Source: Mycoplasma bradburyae | Lineage (GTDB): Bacteria > Bacillota_I > Bacilli_A > Mycoplasmatales > Mycoplasmoidaceae | Assembly: GCF_024338845.1 (NCBI RefSeq) | Contig: NZ_CP101414.1 | Span: 186,001 to 250,000, forward strand | Direction: 5' to 3' | Length of the DNA stretch: 64,000 nucleotides | In this document: positions 43,487 through 52,649 of the stretch, piece after piece | Layout of the letters: each line of letters begins with the position of its first letter | How positions within the stretch are numbered: the first letter of the stretch is position 1 | Made by a program: the position numbers and the translations under genes | Notes under the pieces: model-generated | What the model saw: the letters and a program-made list of their open reading frames with translations, nothing else | Database searches by the model: none | Told to the model about the DNA's origin: nothing

Positions 43487-43582
43487 AAAAAAGTCATTAG
43501 ATATGAGTTCTAATGACTTAAGATAGATTGATTTATTTGTTATTAATGAATTTATATAATACAACCCTTCAACGAGCTATAC
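43487..43582 (-). ncRNA. Small RNA gene, copy A (unknown function)
   Basis: Read on the minus strand this is a complete transcription unit of about 96 nt. It has a -35 TTGACT (43616-43611), a 16-nt spacer, a -10 TATAAT (43594-43589), and a body beginning near 43582 with AGCTCGTTGAAGGGTTGTA. It ends in an intrinsic terminator: AAGTCATTAGA / TCTAATGACTT (11 bp, 7-nt loop) and six U. The same unit occurs 225 bp away with one mismatch, while the surrounding AT-rich DNA has diverged. A 10-codon frame (MYSSLKGCII) starts at 43584, right at the likely +1, so a leaderless micro-peptide cannot be excluded. It does not resemble 4.5S, RNase P, tmRNA or 6S as I know them. Confidence 0.65.
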
Positions 43583-43588
43583 ATAAAT

Positions 43589-43616
43589 ATTATACAACAA
43601 CTTTTTAAAAAGTCAA
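43589..43616 (-). promoter_or_regulatory. Near-consensus sigma-70 promoter of small RNA copy A
   Basis: Minus strand TTGACT, 16 nt, TATAAT. One of the best -35/-10 matches in the window, directed at the 96-nt unit and at no protein gene. Confidence 0.75.
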
Positions 43617-43711
43617 ATAAATTTATAAAAATTTGATTTTTAAAAAGTTATACTAAATAACTTAATATATTAATTATTTAATAGAAATACTAAAAATTAG
43701 TTAGAAAAATA

Positions 43712-43807
43712 AAAAAAGTCATTAGACATGAGTTCTAATGACTTAAGATAGATTGATTTATTTGTTATTAATGAATTTATATAATACAACCCTTCAACGA
43801 GCTATAC
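43712..43807 (-). ncRNA. Small RNA gene, copy B (unknown function)
   Basis: The second copy, offset exactly 225 nt from copy A and identical except for one base in the terminator loop (CATGAGT instead of TATGAGT on the plus strand). The -10 TATAAT is at 43819-43814, but no TTGACT is present upstream; a weak AT-rich -35 is all that can be seen, so the two copies may differ in expression or regulation. The terminator hairpin and U-run are intact. The 10-codon frame is also identical. Confidence 0.62.
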
Positions 43808-43905
43808 ATAAATATTATACACTATTTATTTAATATTTATGAATATTTATAAAAATTATTTAATTTCTTTTTGACTAAAAATAATTAGAAAAACTTATAT
43901 CAATT

Positions 43906-44289
43906 TTATTTGTATGAACTAACCACATTAAAGAAATTAATATCATTAATTAGATAAGGCAAATGAATAAAACCACTTGTAAAATACAGGTTATTTTTTT
44001 GTTCATTCGATAATTTATTATCCTCTTCAATTAGTTTTTTAATTTTGCATTTAACTAAATAAATGTAATACACCAATAAACCTATAAACAAAAACAAGAT
44101 CATAACACCTGGATCTAATAAGTTGTGTGCTAATATTTTTATGGCTTGTTCTTGTTTTTCTTTTCATTCCAAGAAATAAATAACGCCAAATACTGTCATT
44201 AATATTCCAGTAAAAAAACTAATATAAACAAGTAATGATACAACGAGTCTAATTGTGGCTAACTTTTTTAATTTTTGATAATTTTGCAT
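43906..44289 (-). CDS. Small two-span membrane protein, unknown
   Basis: 127 residues, MQNYQKLKKLATIRL at the start and one TGA-Trp (YFLEWKEKQE). Hydrophobic spans about 14-42 (RLVVSLLVYISFFTGILMTV) and 62-85 (PGVMILFLFIGLLVYYIYLV), then a charged tail KIKKLIEEDNKLSNEQKNN. No known family recognised. It is on the minus strand upstream of the two small RNA units, which follow it in the same direction, and diverges from the lipoprotein genes. The start ATG at 44289 gives the first basic segment before span 1. Confidence 0.65.
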
Positions 44290-44432
44290 TATGATTAAAT
44301 CTAAACAAAAAAATTATAATTTTCTTTGTTATGAATATCCATTTTTTTATTTTTTTATAGAAAATTAAAATGGTAGGATTTTAATCCTAAAATTCAACCA
44401 ATAAGAGAAAAGTTAAAATTAAAAATATAAAA

Positions 44433-46325
44433 ATGAAAAGTAAAACCAAAATTTTTGTCAGTTCGATGGCAATTTTAGGTTCGCTTGGATTTGTTTTATC
44501 GTCTTGCGGTAAAATGTCTGGCACGCCTAGCACTAATAAACCTGTCACGCCTCCTGGTCAGTTTGATAACAAAATTGTTATTCAAACAGCTCAAAATAAG
44601 TTCTATCCATTAATGTGAGCTTTTGCTGAAATAGTTGATCTATACAATAAGCAATTCAAAGACACTGAAGGATTTATTCCTGTTGAACTTCAACAAAGTG
44701 AAGTTAGTAAAGCTAATTCCGAATTAGAATTAACTAATAAAGTTGTTGGTGAAATTAGTTCTAAATCGCCGTTAGTACCAAACATCATTTTAGCTGATTT
44801 AAACGCTGCTTATAAAATTAATGGTTATAACCGTTTACTAGATTTAAGTAATAACACTATTATTAATGAAAATTACTTTGATAGTGATATTTATAACAAC
44901 TTTAACAAAATAAGCGGATCTAGTGAAACTGATAAGAAAGTATATGCTATTCCCTTCAATTTAACAACTACTGATAGTCTTGTTTTCAACAAACCATTAA
45001 TGAACTTGTTGTTTAAGTTAGTAAAAGAAGGCGGGGGAATGGTTGAAGAAAATTCGAAAATATATCAGGAATTAAAGATGGAAAATTTTGAATCTAGATT
45101 CATGAACAAGAAGTGAAAAAATCTTCAAATAAAAGACAATATGACCTACAAAGGTTTAACTATCGATGACAACACATTCTCTAATCTTGAATCAATGTTT
45201 GAATTTTCTAAGAAAATTGTTGATGGACTTAAACTTAAAGAAGATTCAGCTATGGCGTCTGAGAGTAGGGATAGAGATCTTAAAATCTTCATGTTAGACT
45301 ACGGACCAAATATTTATCAAAAATACTTGTGGTCTAAATTAGGTAACTCTAAAGACAAATGATTATGAAACTTCAAATTAAAAGATGGTACATTTGATTT
45401 AGATTTTACTAACTTAAAGAAAACAGAAGATCAAAATACTATCGGAACAACTTATGATTTCTTTAAGAATAGTTACTCAACTCTTGATCTAAAAAATAAC
45501 CAAACTTTAAAATCAATTTACTTTGGTTCGGGCGGTGTATCTGACTGAGCTTCTTGAGATATTAGAAACTTTGATACTGCATTCGCTATTGCTCCACATG
45601 TAGGTTGAAACCAATCAGTATTTTCACCATTTACAGTTAAAACATTTAGAGCTACTAAAGGCGATGTAACTCAAGAAGATATTAATAACGCAAAAACTAA
45701 TTTTGCGTCAGCTAGTGAAGTTTTATGAAAATCTCAATTAACTAAGTTTGATAAAACAAATCCTAACAAAAACACTTTCTGAATTGGCGGTTCATCATTA
45801 ATCGGAATTTCAACATCTGATAAACGTGATGCGCAAACTAAGAAATTCTTAGAATGATTATTTAACAACAACACAAGAATTAATGTTCCTGATTCTCCTT
45901 TAAACAACAAATCAATAAGCGAAATATTAAATAGTATTTCTGCATATGATTTAACTTCTAAAAATGCTTTATCAGATACGGCTAAAACTGCTTTAGAATC
46001 TACAATTACTGCTGAGCAAGCTGAAGTTGATAAAGTTAAAGATAATCCAACTCCAGAAAGTCTAAAAACCCCTGATTGATCTAAGATCTATCTAAATAAA
46101 GGTGCTTTAGCTTCATTAAATGACTGATTAACATTTAAGAAAGAATTAACAGCTAAACCGCAAGAAAACTCAATTGCTTTCATCAATACTGATGAAAAAG
46201 CTAGTGGAATTCTAAGTATAATTAACAGCGCAATCTCAGGAATTACCAAAACTGCTAGTGCTACCAACTTAACTAAAGAGAATTTAATTAAGCAAATACA
46301 AGATAAGTTAGGTTCTGCTAACTAA
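44433..46325 (+). CDS. Surface lipoprotein, MG185/MG260 family
   Basis: 630 residues with many TGA-Trp. Lipoprotein signal: basic MKSKTK, hydrophobic stretch, lipobox FVLSSC with Cys 25 as the lipidated residue. The body (KIVIQTAQNKFYPLM, ELTNKVVGEISSKSPLVPNI, ILADLNAAYKING, FNKPLMNLLF, FWIGGSSLIGISTS, FLEWLFNNN) resembles solute-binding proteins of sugar ABC transporters and is typical of the mycoplasma MG185/MG260 lipoproteins. Ligand unknown; roles in nutrient binding or immune evasion are possible. A paralogue follows directly. A leader ATAAGAGAAAAGTT lies just before the start in both. Confidence 0.82.
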
Positions 46326-46349
46326 TAAAATAAATTCTTCTACAAAAAT

Positions 46350-46397
46350 TACACTAAATTCTAAGTAAAAAAGACTAGGAATTTAGTGTATTTTTAT
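46350..46397 (+). terminator. Terminator between the lipoprotein genes
   Basis: TACACTAAATTCTAAG pairs with CTAGGAATTTAGTGTA across a short A-rich loop, then TTTTTAT. Each lipoprotein is therefore a separate unit. Confidence 0.75.
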
Positions 46398-46540
46398 GTC
46401 TTATTAAAACTACAACCAAAATTTAACAAATCTTATTTAAAAAATGTTAAATAAAATTTTTTTGTAGAAAAATCAAACAAGGTCTGTATTTTTATTTATA
46501 AAAATACAACCATATAAGAGAAAAGTTTAAAAATAAAAAA

Positions 46541-48427
46541 ATGAAAATGAAATCTAAATCCAGAACTAGAATTTTAATTGGTTCAATGGCTGCGTTAAGT
46601 TTGATGAGTTTTAGCTTATCATCTTGTTTTAAACCGAATGGTGCTGATATTTCTAAAACACCTAAAGGTGAGTTTGATGATAAAGTTGTTATTCAAACAT
46701 CACAAAATAGTTACTACCCTTTAATGAAAACTTTATCATTATTAGTAGATCTTTATAACAAAGAAAAAGCTAATACTGAAGGTTTTTTAAAAGTTGAATT
46801 GCAAACAACTGAAAATACTAATACTAAATCAGAATTAGAATTAACTAATAAAGTTGTAGGTGATATAACTTCTAAATCTCCATTAGTTCCAAACATTATT
46901 TTAGCTGATCTAAATGCTGCTTACAAGATTAATACGCTTGATCGTTTACTAGATGTTAATGGAAGCAGTGTAATTAATGAAGCTTATTTTGATACTGATG
47001 TTTACAACAACTTTAATAAGCTTGTTGGAACAAATAAAAACGATAATAAAATTTATGCTATTCCGTTTGATATTACTGAAACTGATGCATTAGTTTTCAA
47101 TAAACCTTTAATGAGTTTATTATTCGATTTTGTTGAAAAAGGTGGAGGTACAGTTAATAAAGAATCAAAAATCTATAAAGAATTAAAAGTTGAAGACTTC
47201 ACCACTAAGATTCAAAATAAAAAATGAACAAATCTTGAAGTTAAGGGTAATGAAGTATTTAAAGATTGAACAGTAGATGATAATACTTTTGATAACTTTG
47301 AGTCTATACTTGAATTCTCTGATAAGATTGTTAAAAATCTTAAAATCAAAGATAATGCTGAAGTTAATACCAAGGATGCTGATCTTAAAGTTTTCTTGGT
47401 AACTTATGAAGATGATCTATTTAACAAGTTCTTATGATCTAAACTTGGTAACAATCAAACAAGTTGATTGTGAACTCAAAAAGCTGATGGGGATATATTG
47501 GATTTAGATTTTGCAAATGCTAAAAAACCTGAAACTCAAACAAAAATTGGTGAAGCATTTGATTTCTTAAAAAATCATTATTCAGCTCTTGATTTAAATA
47601 ACGAACAACTTCTAAGATCAGTTCAATATACTGGTGGTGGTATTGTTTCTTGAAATGTAGCTAAATTTGATGCAGCATTTGGTATAGCTCCGCACATTGC
47701 ATGAAATTCTTCAATGTTTTCACCATACACAATTGATCGTTTTAGAAAAGATCGTAAAGCTCCTTTAACTGCTGAAGATATTACGACTGCTAAAAATAAA
47801 TATGCAGCACCTAATGAAGTTTTATGAAAGAATCAAATTCAAAAATTTGATAAGAATGATAAAACAAAAAATACATTCTGAATTGGTGGTTCATCATTAG
47901 TTGGAATTAAAACTTCAACTAAGCGTGATGAGCAAGCTAAAAAATTCCTTGAATGATTATTTAATATCAATTCAACAATCACTCAAAACGATTCTATCTT
48001 TAAAGGTGAAACTGTTAACTCAATTTTAAATAGTCAAGGTGGTTACATTTTTACTTCTAAAAAAGCTATTTCAGATGAATCTAAAACTAAATTAAAAGAA
48101 ATTTTAGATAAAGAACAACCAGTAGCAGACAAAGTTTTAAAAGACGGGCCAACGGTTGATGATGTTAACAATAATAGATCATGAAAAGATCTTAACTTTA
48201 ACAAGGCTGCTTTAGCAACGCTTAGTAATTTCTTAGATTTCAAGAAACAAAGAGATGCAATGCCAGATAAAAACTCAATTATATCAATTGCTACTGATGA
48301 TAAATCTGGTAAGATTTTAAAGATCCTAAAAGATGCTATTGGTGGAATTTCTAAAACTAAAGAACCTACTAACTTAACAAAAGAAAAACTTCTTGAAGAA
48401 ATTAATAAAGTTTTAAACGAAAATTAA
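46541..48427 (+). CDS. Surface lipoprotein, MG185/MG260 family (paralogue)
   Basis: 628 residues, frame continuous through TGA-Trp. Signal with MKMKSKSRTR, hydrophobic core, lipobox FSLSSC, Cys 29. Clearly a tandem duplicate of the preceding lipoprotein: KVVIQTSQNSYYPLM, ELTNKVVGDITSKSPLVPNI, ILADLNAAYKIN, FNKPLMSLLFDFVEKGGG, FWIGGSSLVGIKTS. The middle and the C-terminal region differ more, as expected for exposed surfaces. Same solute-binding-like architecture, ligand unknown. Its stop codon overlaps the stop of the convergent tsaB gene by 4 nt. Confidence 0.82.
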
Positions 48428-48996
48428 AGAGGATCTTTTAAATAAATTGGTTTAATATCTTCTATTTCTGTTAATTCGAAGTTAGAAATATTATTAATTA
48501 AATTCTCGAAAATATCGACATTTGCAAAATTTTTAAACAGCGAAAGGTCGGTATTTTTTTTGCACATGTTTTCATATTCTTCGTGATCAACAATCTTAAT
48601 ATTTCCGACATTTCCACGGTAAATACTAACAAATTGCTTATTTGATTTAGCATCTAAACAAGAGATTCCATCACCATAAGGAACTTGAATTTTTAGTGTT
48701 GAAATCGTATATACTTCAACTGAAGGATCAACTGTTTTTCATGTCTTAGCAATATTAGTTCCAACCCTAACACCACTAAAAGAACCAGGGCCTACAGTAA
48801 TATAAAGTTTCTTGATTGCCTTTTTCTTAACTTTGCTTTGTTTTAAAAAATCATCAATTCTTTCTACAACAATATCAACTAAATTCTTGTTAATCTCAAT
48901 TGATGTGTAATTGTATAATTCCTCTTTTTCGTTATCAAAAATAGCTAGATTAATTTTATCTAGACAAGTATCAATAAATAAACAAAGCTTTCTCAT
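48424..48996 (-). CDS. tsaB: TsaB, tRNA threonylcarbamoyladenosine accessory protein
   Basis: 190 residues with TGA-Trp at NIAKTWK. Starts MRKLCLFIDTCLDKINLAIF, the ASKHA phosphate-1-like strand; YITVGPGSFSGVRVGTNIAK matches the TsaB signature GPGSFTGLRIG. The second half (GDGISCLDAKSNKQFVSIYR) matches the DARRxxVY region. TsaB supports TsaD in making t6A37 on ANN-reading tRNAs. It is the last gene of a lspA-rluD-tsaB minus-strand group, 13 nt after the pseudouridine synthase gene, and meets the lipoprotein gene tail to tail. Confidence 0.85.
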
Positions 48997-49009
48997 AATA
49001 TTAGTATTA

Positions 49010-49945
49010 TTATTTAAATAAATCTTTAAGGTCTTGATTTAAATCAAGATGAACATCGAACAATTTTTTCATAAATACTTCATCAGGAGCTACTTCGAAA
49101 AACAATGGCACGCCACTTGAAGGATGAGTTAATTCTAATTGGTAAGCGTGTAAGAATTGTTTATAATCAGTTCTTTGTTCTCCTTTAACGCCATAAAGAG
49201 GATCATTAACAATATTATGTTTAATAAAATCCATATGAACACGGATTTGGTGTGTTCTGCCTGTTAGCAATTCGCATTTTATTAAAGCATATTTTTTGTT
49301 TTGATTAATTACATAAATTTTTGTAATTGCGTCTTTAGGATTTTTGGTATTTTCTACACCGAATTTTAAATCATGATCTTTTAGATAACCGATTGGTGCG
49401 TTAATTGTAGCGCGAAGTTCATTAAAAGGATAATGAACGATAGCCAAATAATAACGCTTCATTGTTCTTTTGACAATTTGTTCTTGAATCTTTTGAAGTG
49501 CTTCAAAGTTTTTTGTAGCAACAATAAGACCTGTTGTATCTTTATCCAATCTGTGCGCTAAATAAACCTTTTGTTTCTTGTTATGATACATTAAACAGTT
49601 TAGTAAAGTATCAGGTTCGTTATGAGTTGTGGGATGTGACAACATGTTTGTTGGTTTGTTTACAATAAGTAAATCATCATCCTCAAAAACAATATCTAAT
49701 TTCTTTTTAAAAGGTAAGATTTCATCTTTAGATTTATTAAATATTGCTTCATCATATTCTAATTCAATTACATCGCCTTCTTTAAGAATAAAATTATTCT
49801 TATTTACCGGTTTTTTGTTAACTTTTACTAAATCATTAACGATCAAATATGATGTCTTATTTCTAGATAAATTTAAATGATAAGTTAAGAAAACATCTAA
49901 CCTAATTTTGCTAGTATTTTCATTTAAAAATCTGTGCTTAATCAT
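49010..49945 (-). CDS. rluD: RluA/RluD-family 23S rRNA pseudouridine synthase
   Basis: 311 residues. An N-terminal S4 RNA-binding domain (about 12-75, IRLDVFLTYHLNLSRNKTSY, LKEGDVIELEYD) is followed by the catalytic domain with DDDLLIVNKPTNMLSHPT and the signature HRLDKDTTGLIVATKN, whose first Asp after L is the nucleophile. LLTGRTHQIRVHMDFIKH and NDPLYG complete the family motifs. It isomerises uridines in 23S rRNA; the exact position is inferred from RluD similarity only. Its first codons overlap the end of lspA by 8 nt, so translation is coupled. Confidence 0.92.
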   Translation of the reverse strand: MIKHRFLNENTSKIRLDVFLTYHLNLSRNKTSYLIVNDLVKVNKKPVNKNNFILKEGDVIELEYDEAIFNKSKDEILPFKKKLDIVFEDDDLLIVNKPTNMLSHPTTHNEPDTLLNCLMYHNKKQKVYLAHRLDKDTTGLIVATKNFEALQKIQEQIVKRTMKRYYLAIVHYPFNELRATINAPIGYLKDHDLKFGVENTKNPKDAITKIYVINQNKKYALIKCELLTGRTHQIRVHMDFIKHNIVNDPLYGVKGEQRTDYKQFLHAYQLELTHPSSGVPLFFEVAPDEVFMKKLFDVHLDLNQDLKDLFK

Positions 49946-50855
49946 TGTTTTCTAATGTTTTATTATTCTTGGTGTAATAACACCCTTCATTGAATCTTGA
50001 GCAAGCTAAAAAGCTTGATATTTTATCGCTGCTTTTTTTAATCATTTCGTTATTGCAAATTATGCAAATTTCTTGATTTTCTACTGATAAAGGTTTTGCT
50101 TCATTAATCAAATCAATATATGAACAATTTTGGTTAGAACAAATTACTTGTTTATCTTTTATCAACATTTGTTGATTGCAAAAAACACATTTATTGTCAT
50201 TTCAAGTACTTCATTTTACTCTTTCATCTTCTGGAATATTTTTTCATCCATGAATCTGTTTATTTGTTGAATTATTTTTATTCTTATTTTTAAAGTCTAC
50301 AAATAACTCAATAAAGAAATTTAAGAAAATTAAAACAAATCCAATAACTATACAAATATCGGCAAAATTAAAAATAGCCGATGATTTAAAGAATTGAAAA
50401 TAGTCCAAAACAGAGTTGTTTTCAATTGCTGTATTAGATAATTTGATCGGGATTGAACGATCAATTACATTTGATAATCCGCCAAATGTAATTAAAGGTA
50501 AAAATGCGATTAAAGCAATGTTTTTGCAAAAAATAAATGTAATTAAAAATACTGTTGTTAACAATATTTGCAAAAGATAAGGGATGGCAGGGTTGCTATT
50601 AAATAATGAGAAACCAACACCCTTGTTAGTAATTACGTTTATATTAATAAAACCTTCTTCAGTTTTATAACCAATACCTAAATTCAAGAAATAATTTCTT
50701 AATAAAAAAACAATAAGCAAAATTACAATGCCAACACCAAATAAAATAGGGTATTTAATTTTGACAAGTTTTTTAGTATTAGCAATCTTGAATTGTTTAA
50801 TGATTACATCCTTGGATTTATCAAGGAATCTTTTAAAAGCATACATATTAAACAT
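49938..50855 (-). CDS. lspA: Lipoprotein signal peptidase LspA with C-terminal double zinc finger
   Basis: 305 residues if all TGA are Trp. Residues 1-203 are signal peptidase II: four spans, NKGVGFS (77-83), GGLSNVIDRS with catalytic Asp 132, and FNFAD with catalytic Asp 166. The frame does not stop after IHG but runs through TGA-Trp 204, 215 and 218 into a Cys-rich tail: C223-x2-C226-x12-C239-x4-C244 and C264-x2-C267-x17-C285-x6-C292. The second is like the C4 fingers of topoisomerase I (CxxCxxxxxxK...FxxCSxxxxxC). LspA alone is usually 150-190 residues. It cleaves prolipoproteins such as the two encoded nearby. With a standard genetic code the tail would be a separate 76-residue ORF from ATG 50168; internal initiation is possible but there is no stop between. 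The N-terminal 35 residues are also longer than usual. Confidence 0.85.
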
Positions 50856-50959
50856 TTTAAATTAATAATTATCTTTTTTATAAATGTTAAAATAGATTTA
50901 CTTTTATGTATAAACCTAGATTGTGATGCTTAACTTCTGGGTATGGTGATCGATAAATA

Positions 50960-51541
50960 ATGAAAAAAAATATTAAACGACAAATAAGAATAGCTGCCAT
51001 TGTAGCTACTGAGGTCGATGATTTAGAACTAATTGTTCCAACTGATTTATGAAGAAGAGCTAAATTTATAGTTGATTATATTTCAATTGAAAAAAAGAAT
51101 AGTGTTACTTTAGCTCAAGGAACTTCGATTAAGTGTGGATTAACAATTGATAAATCAAACTTAATGCAATATAATGCGATTTATCTACCTGGTGGATTAG
51201 GATCAAAACGTTTTGGTGATGATCAAAAATTAATTCATTATCTTAGTAAGTTCAATGAAAAAGATCAAACTACACAAAGATTTATTTTAGCAATTAACCA
51301 ATCACCAGTTATTCTTAAAAATCTAGACCTTTTAGAAGATAAAAAAGTTGTAGCTAATGAAGAACATAAAGAAATAATCGGAAGCAACTTTGACAATAAA
51401 TCTAATGTATTATTTTCTGGCAACATTATAACAGCTAGATCTACTGGTCATGCAATAGATTTTGCTATTGAAGCAATTAAAGTATTATCAAGCAAAAAAG
51501 AAGCTGATGATTTAGCAAAAATGATTTCTTATCAAAAGTAA
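50960..51541 (+). CDS. DJ-1/PfpI-family protein lacking the catalytic cysteine
   Basis: 193 residues with one TGA-Trp. IRIAAIVATEVDDLELIVPTDLWRRAKF is the DJ-1 opening with the conserved Glu, YNAIYLPGGLGSKRF is the GG element, and the elbow reads LAINQSPVIL (Asn 113) where DJ-1 relatives have AICxxP. The end ITARSTGHAIDFAIEAIKVL matches T(S)xGPGTAxxFALxLV. Without Cys, glyoxalase or deglycase chemistry is unlikely, so a non-catalytic role or a changed active site is probable. It is divergent from lspA; a DJ-1-like gene occupies the same place in M. pneumoniae as I recall. Confidence 0.82.
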
Positions 51542-51638
51542 GAAATTATTTTTTTAAAAGAACAAATAACAATAACTATTCAATAAAAATCGATTTTTAT
51601 AAATTTAGTTATTTTAACGAAAAGTTGTAGATTAAATA

Positions 51639-51669
51639 AATAATAGCGGCTAATTTAGCCGCTATTATT
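51639..51669. terminator. Bidirectional terminator
   Basis: Perfect 14-bp stem AATAATAGCGGCTA (51639-51652) / TAGCCGCTATTATT (51656-51669) with a 3-nt loop, A-rich before and T-rich after. It lies between convergent genes and can serve both. Confidence 0.85.
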
Positions 51670-51696
51670 TATTAAAAATATTTTAATCTAAAAACA

Positions 51697-52512
51697 TTAT
51701 TTATTAAAAGTTGGATCGACGCTTTTAATAAATTTAGTCATTATATCTAAAAACTCTTGAGTATGTTCATAAAATGGAACATGACCCGATTTTTTAATAA
51801 AAGCAAATTGAATATTTTTGTTTAATGCTGTAATGTGTTCGTAAGAATCGCCAGGAATCACGATCTTATCATCTTCACCAAAGATTACCATCATTGGTTT
51901 AGTAACTGAGCGATATCCAATATCGCTAAGTTTACTCATTTCTTCTAACACACCTATAGATAATAAAGGCTCTAATGTCTTAAAATATCTTCTTTCTTGA
52001 TAATATTCTGTTTCAGCAACCTTATCGATTTTTCCATCAAATTCTTTATCAGCATCATAATACAATGCGTAATAAAGTTCTTTCATCTGTTCTGGGCTTT
52101 CAGGTAATAGTTTAGCAATTGTTGCGATGTTAGATAAAATAGATCCATTGGCTGGAGCTTCAAGAATGCTTAACTTAATTCTTTCTGGAATCAAGTAATT
52201 CATAATTGCACTTAGACCTCCACCCATTGAGTGACCTACCAGAATGACGTCTCTAAGATCATGCTTTTCGAAATAACACTTAATAATTTGACTGAAATAA
52301 GCGATGCTTAGTTGTGACGGATTTTCGATTTTGCTTTTACCATGACCTGGCATATTAATGCCGTAGAAACTACAATTATCATAATACTCTCATAGTTTTT
52401 TCTTTATTTTGTAATTAGAACCAAATCCATGCAAAAAAACAATTTTATGTTTAGCATCAGGTCTGATTAGTTCAAAACTATCGATATTAGATAAATTAAT
52501 TTTGTTTTCCAT
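51697..52512 (-). CDS. Alpha/beta hydrolase
   Basis: 271 residues from ATG 52512; TGA-Trp 41. Fold elements: KIVFLHGFGSNYK (oxyanion HG), FYGINMPGHGKS, nucleophile elbow VGHSMGGG (Ser 95), MMVIFGEDDKIV (catalytic Asp near 217), and KSGHVPFYEH (catalytic His near 245). All three catalytic residues are present, so it should be active on an ester or similar bond; substrate unknown. It resembles the proline iminopeptidase/lipase-like hydrolases that are common in mycoplasmas. No signal peptide: cytoplasmic. Divergent from rpoB, convergent with the DJ-1 gene. Confidence 0.88.
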
Positions 52513-52591
52513 TGTGATTTACATATAACACAAAAAAAACATTTTTACAAAAAATTTTATTTTATGTTATTATTTTATATTGCTTTTAGGT

Positions 52592-52642
52592 TATACTATG
52601 TAGTTATACTATTTTGTTTTAATCTAAACGTTATATCCGGAG
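52592..52642 (+). promoter_or_regulatory. Candidate rpoB promoter region and ribosome-binding site
   Basis: Two TATACT boxes (52592-52597 and 52605-52610) lie 40-58 nt before the start; which one is used is not clear. GGAG at 52639-52642, 7 nt before GTG 52650, is a clear Shine-Dalgarno and fixes the start, which most genes here lack. Confidence 0.5.
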
Positions 52643-52649
52643 TAAATTC

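Noticed and set aside
43487..43822. CRISPR-like direct repeats
   Set aside because: Only two copies of 96-110 bp, no spacer pattern and no cas genes; promoter and terminator signals fit two RNA genes better. The mgc2 repeats are coding minisatellites, not CRISPR.
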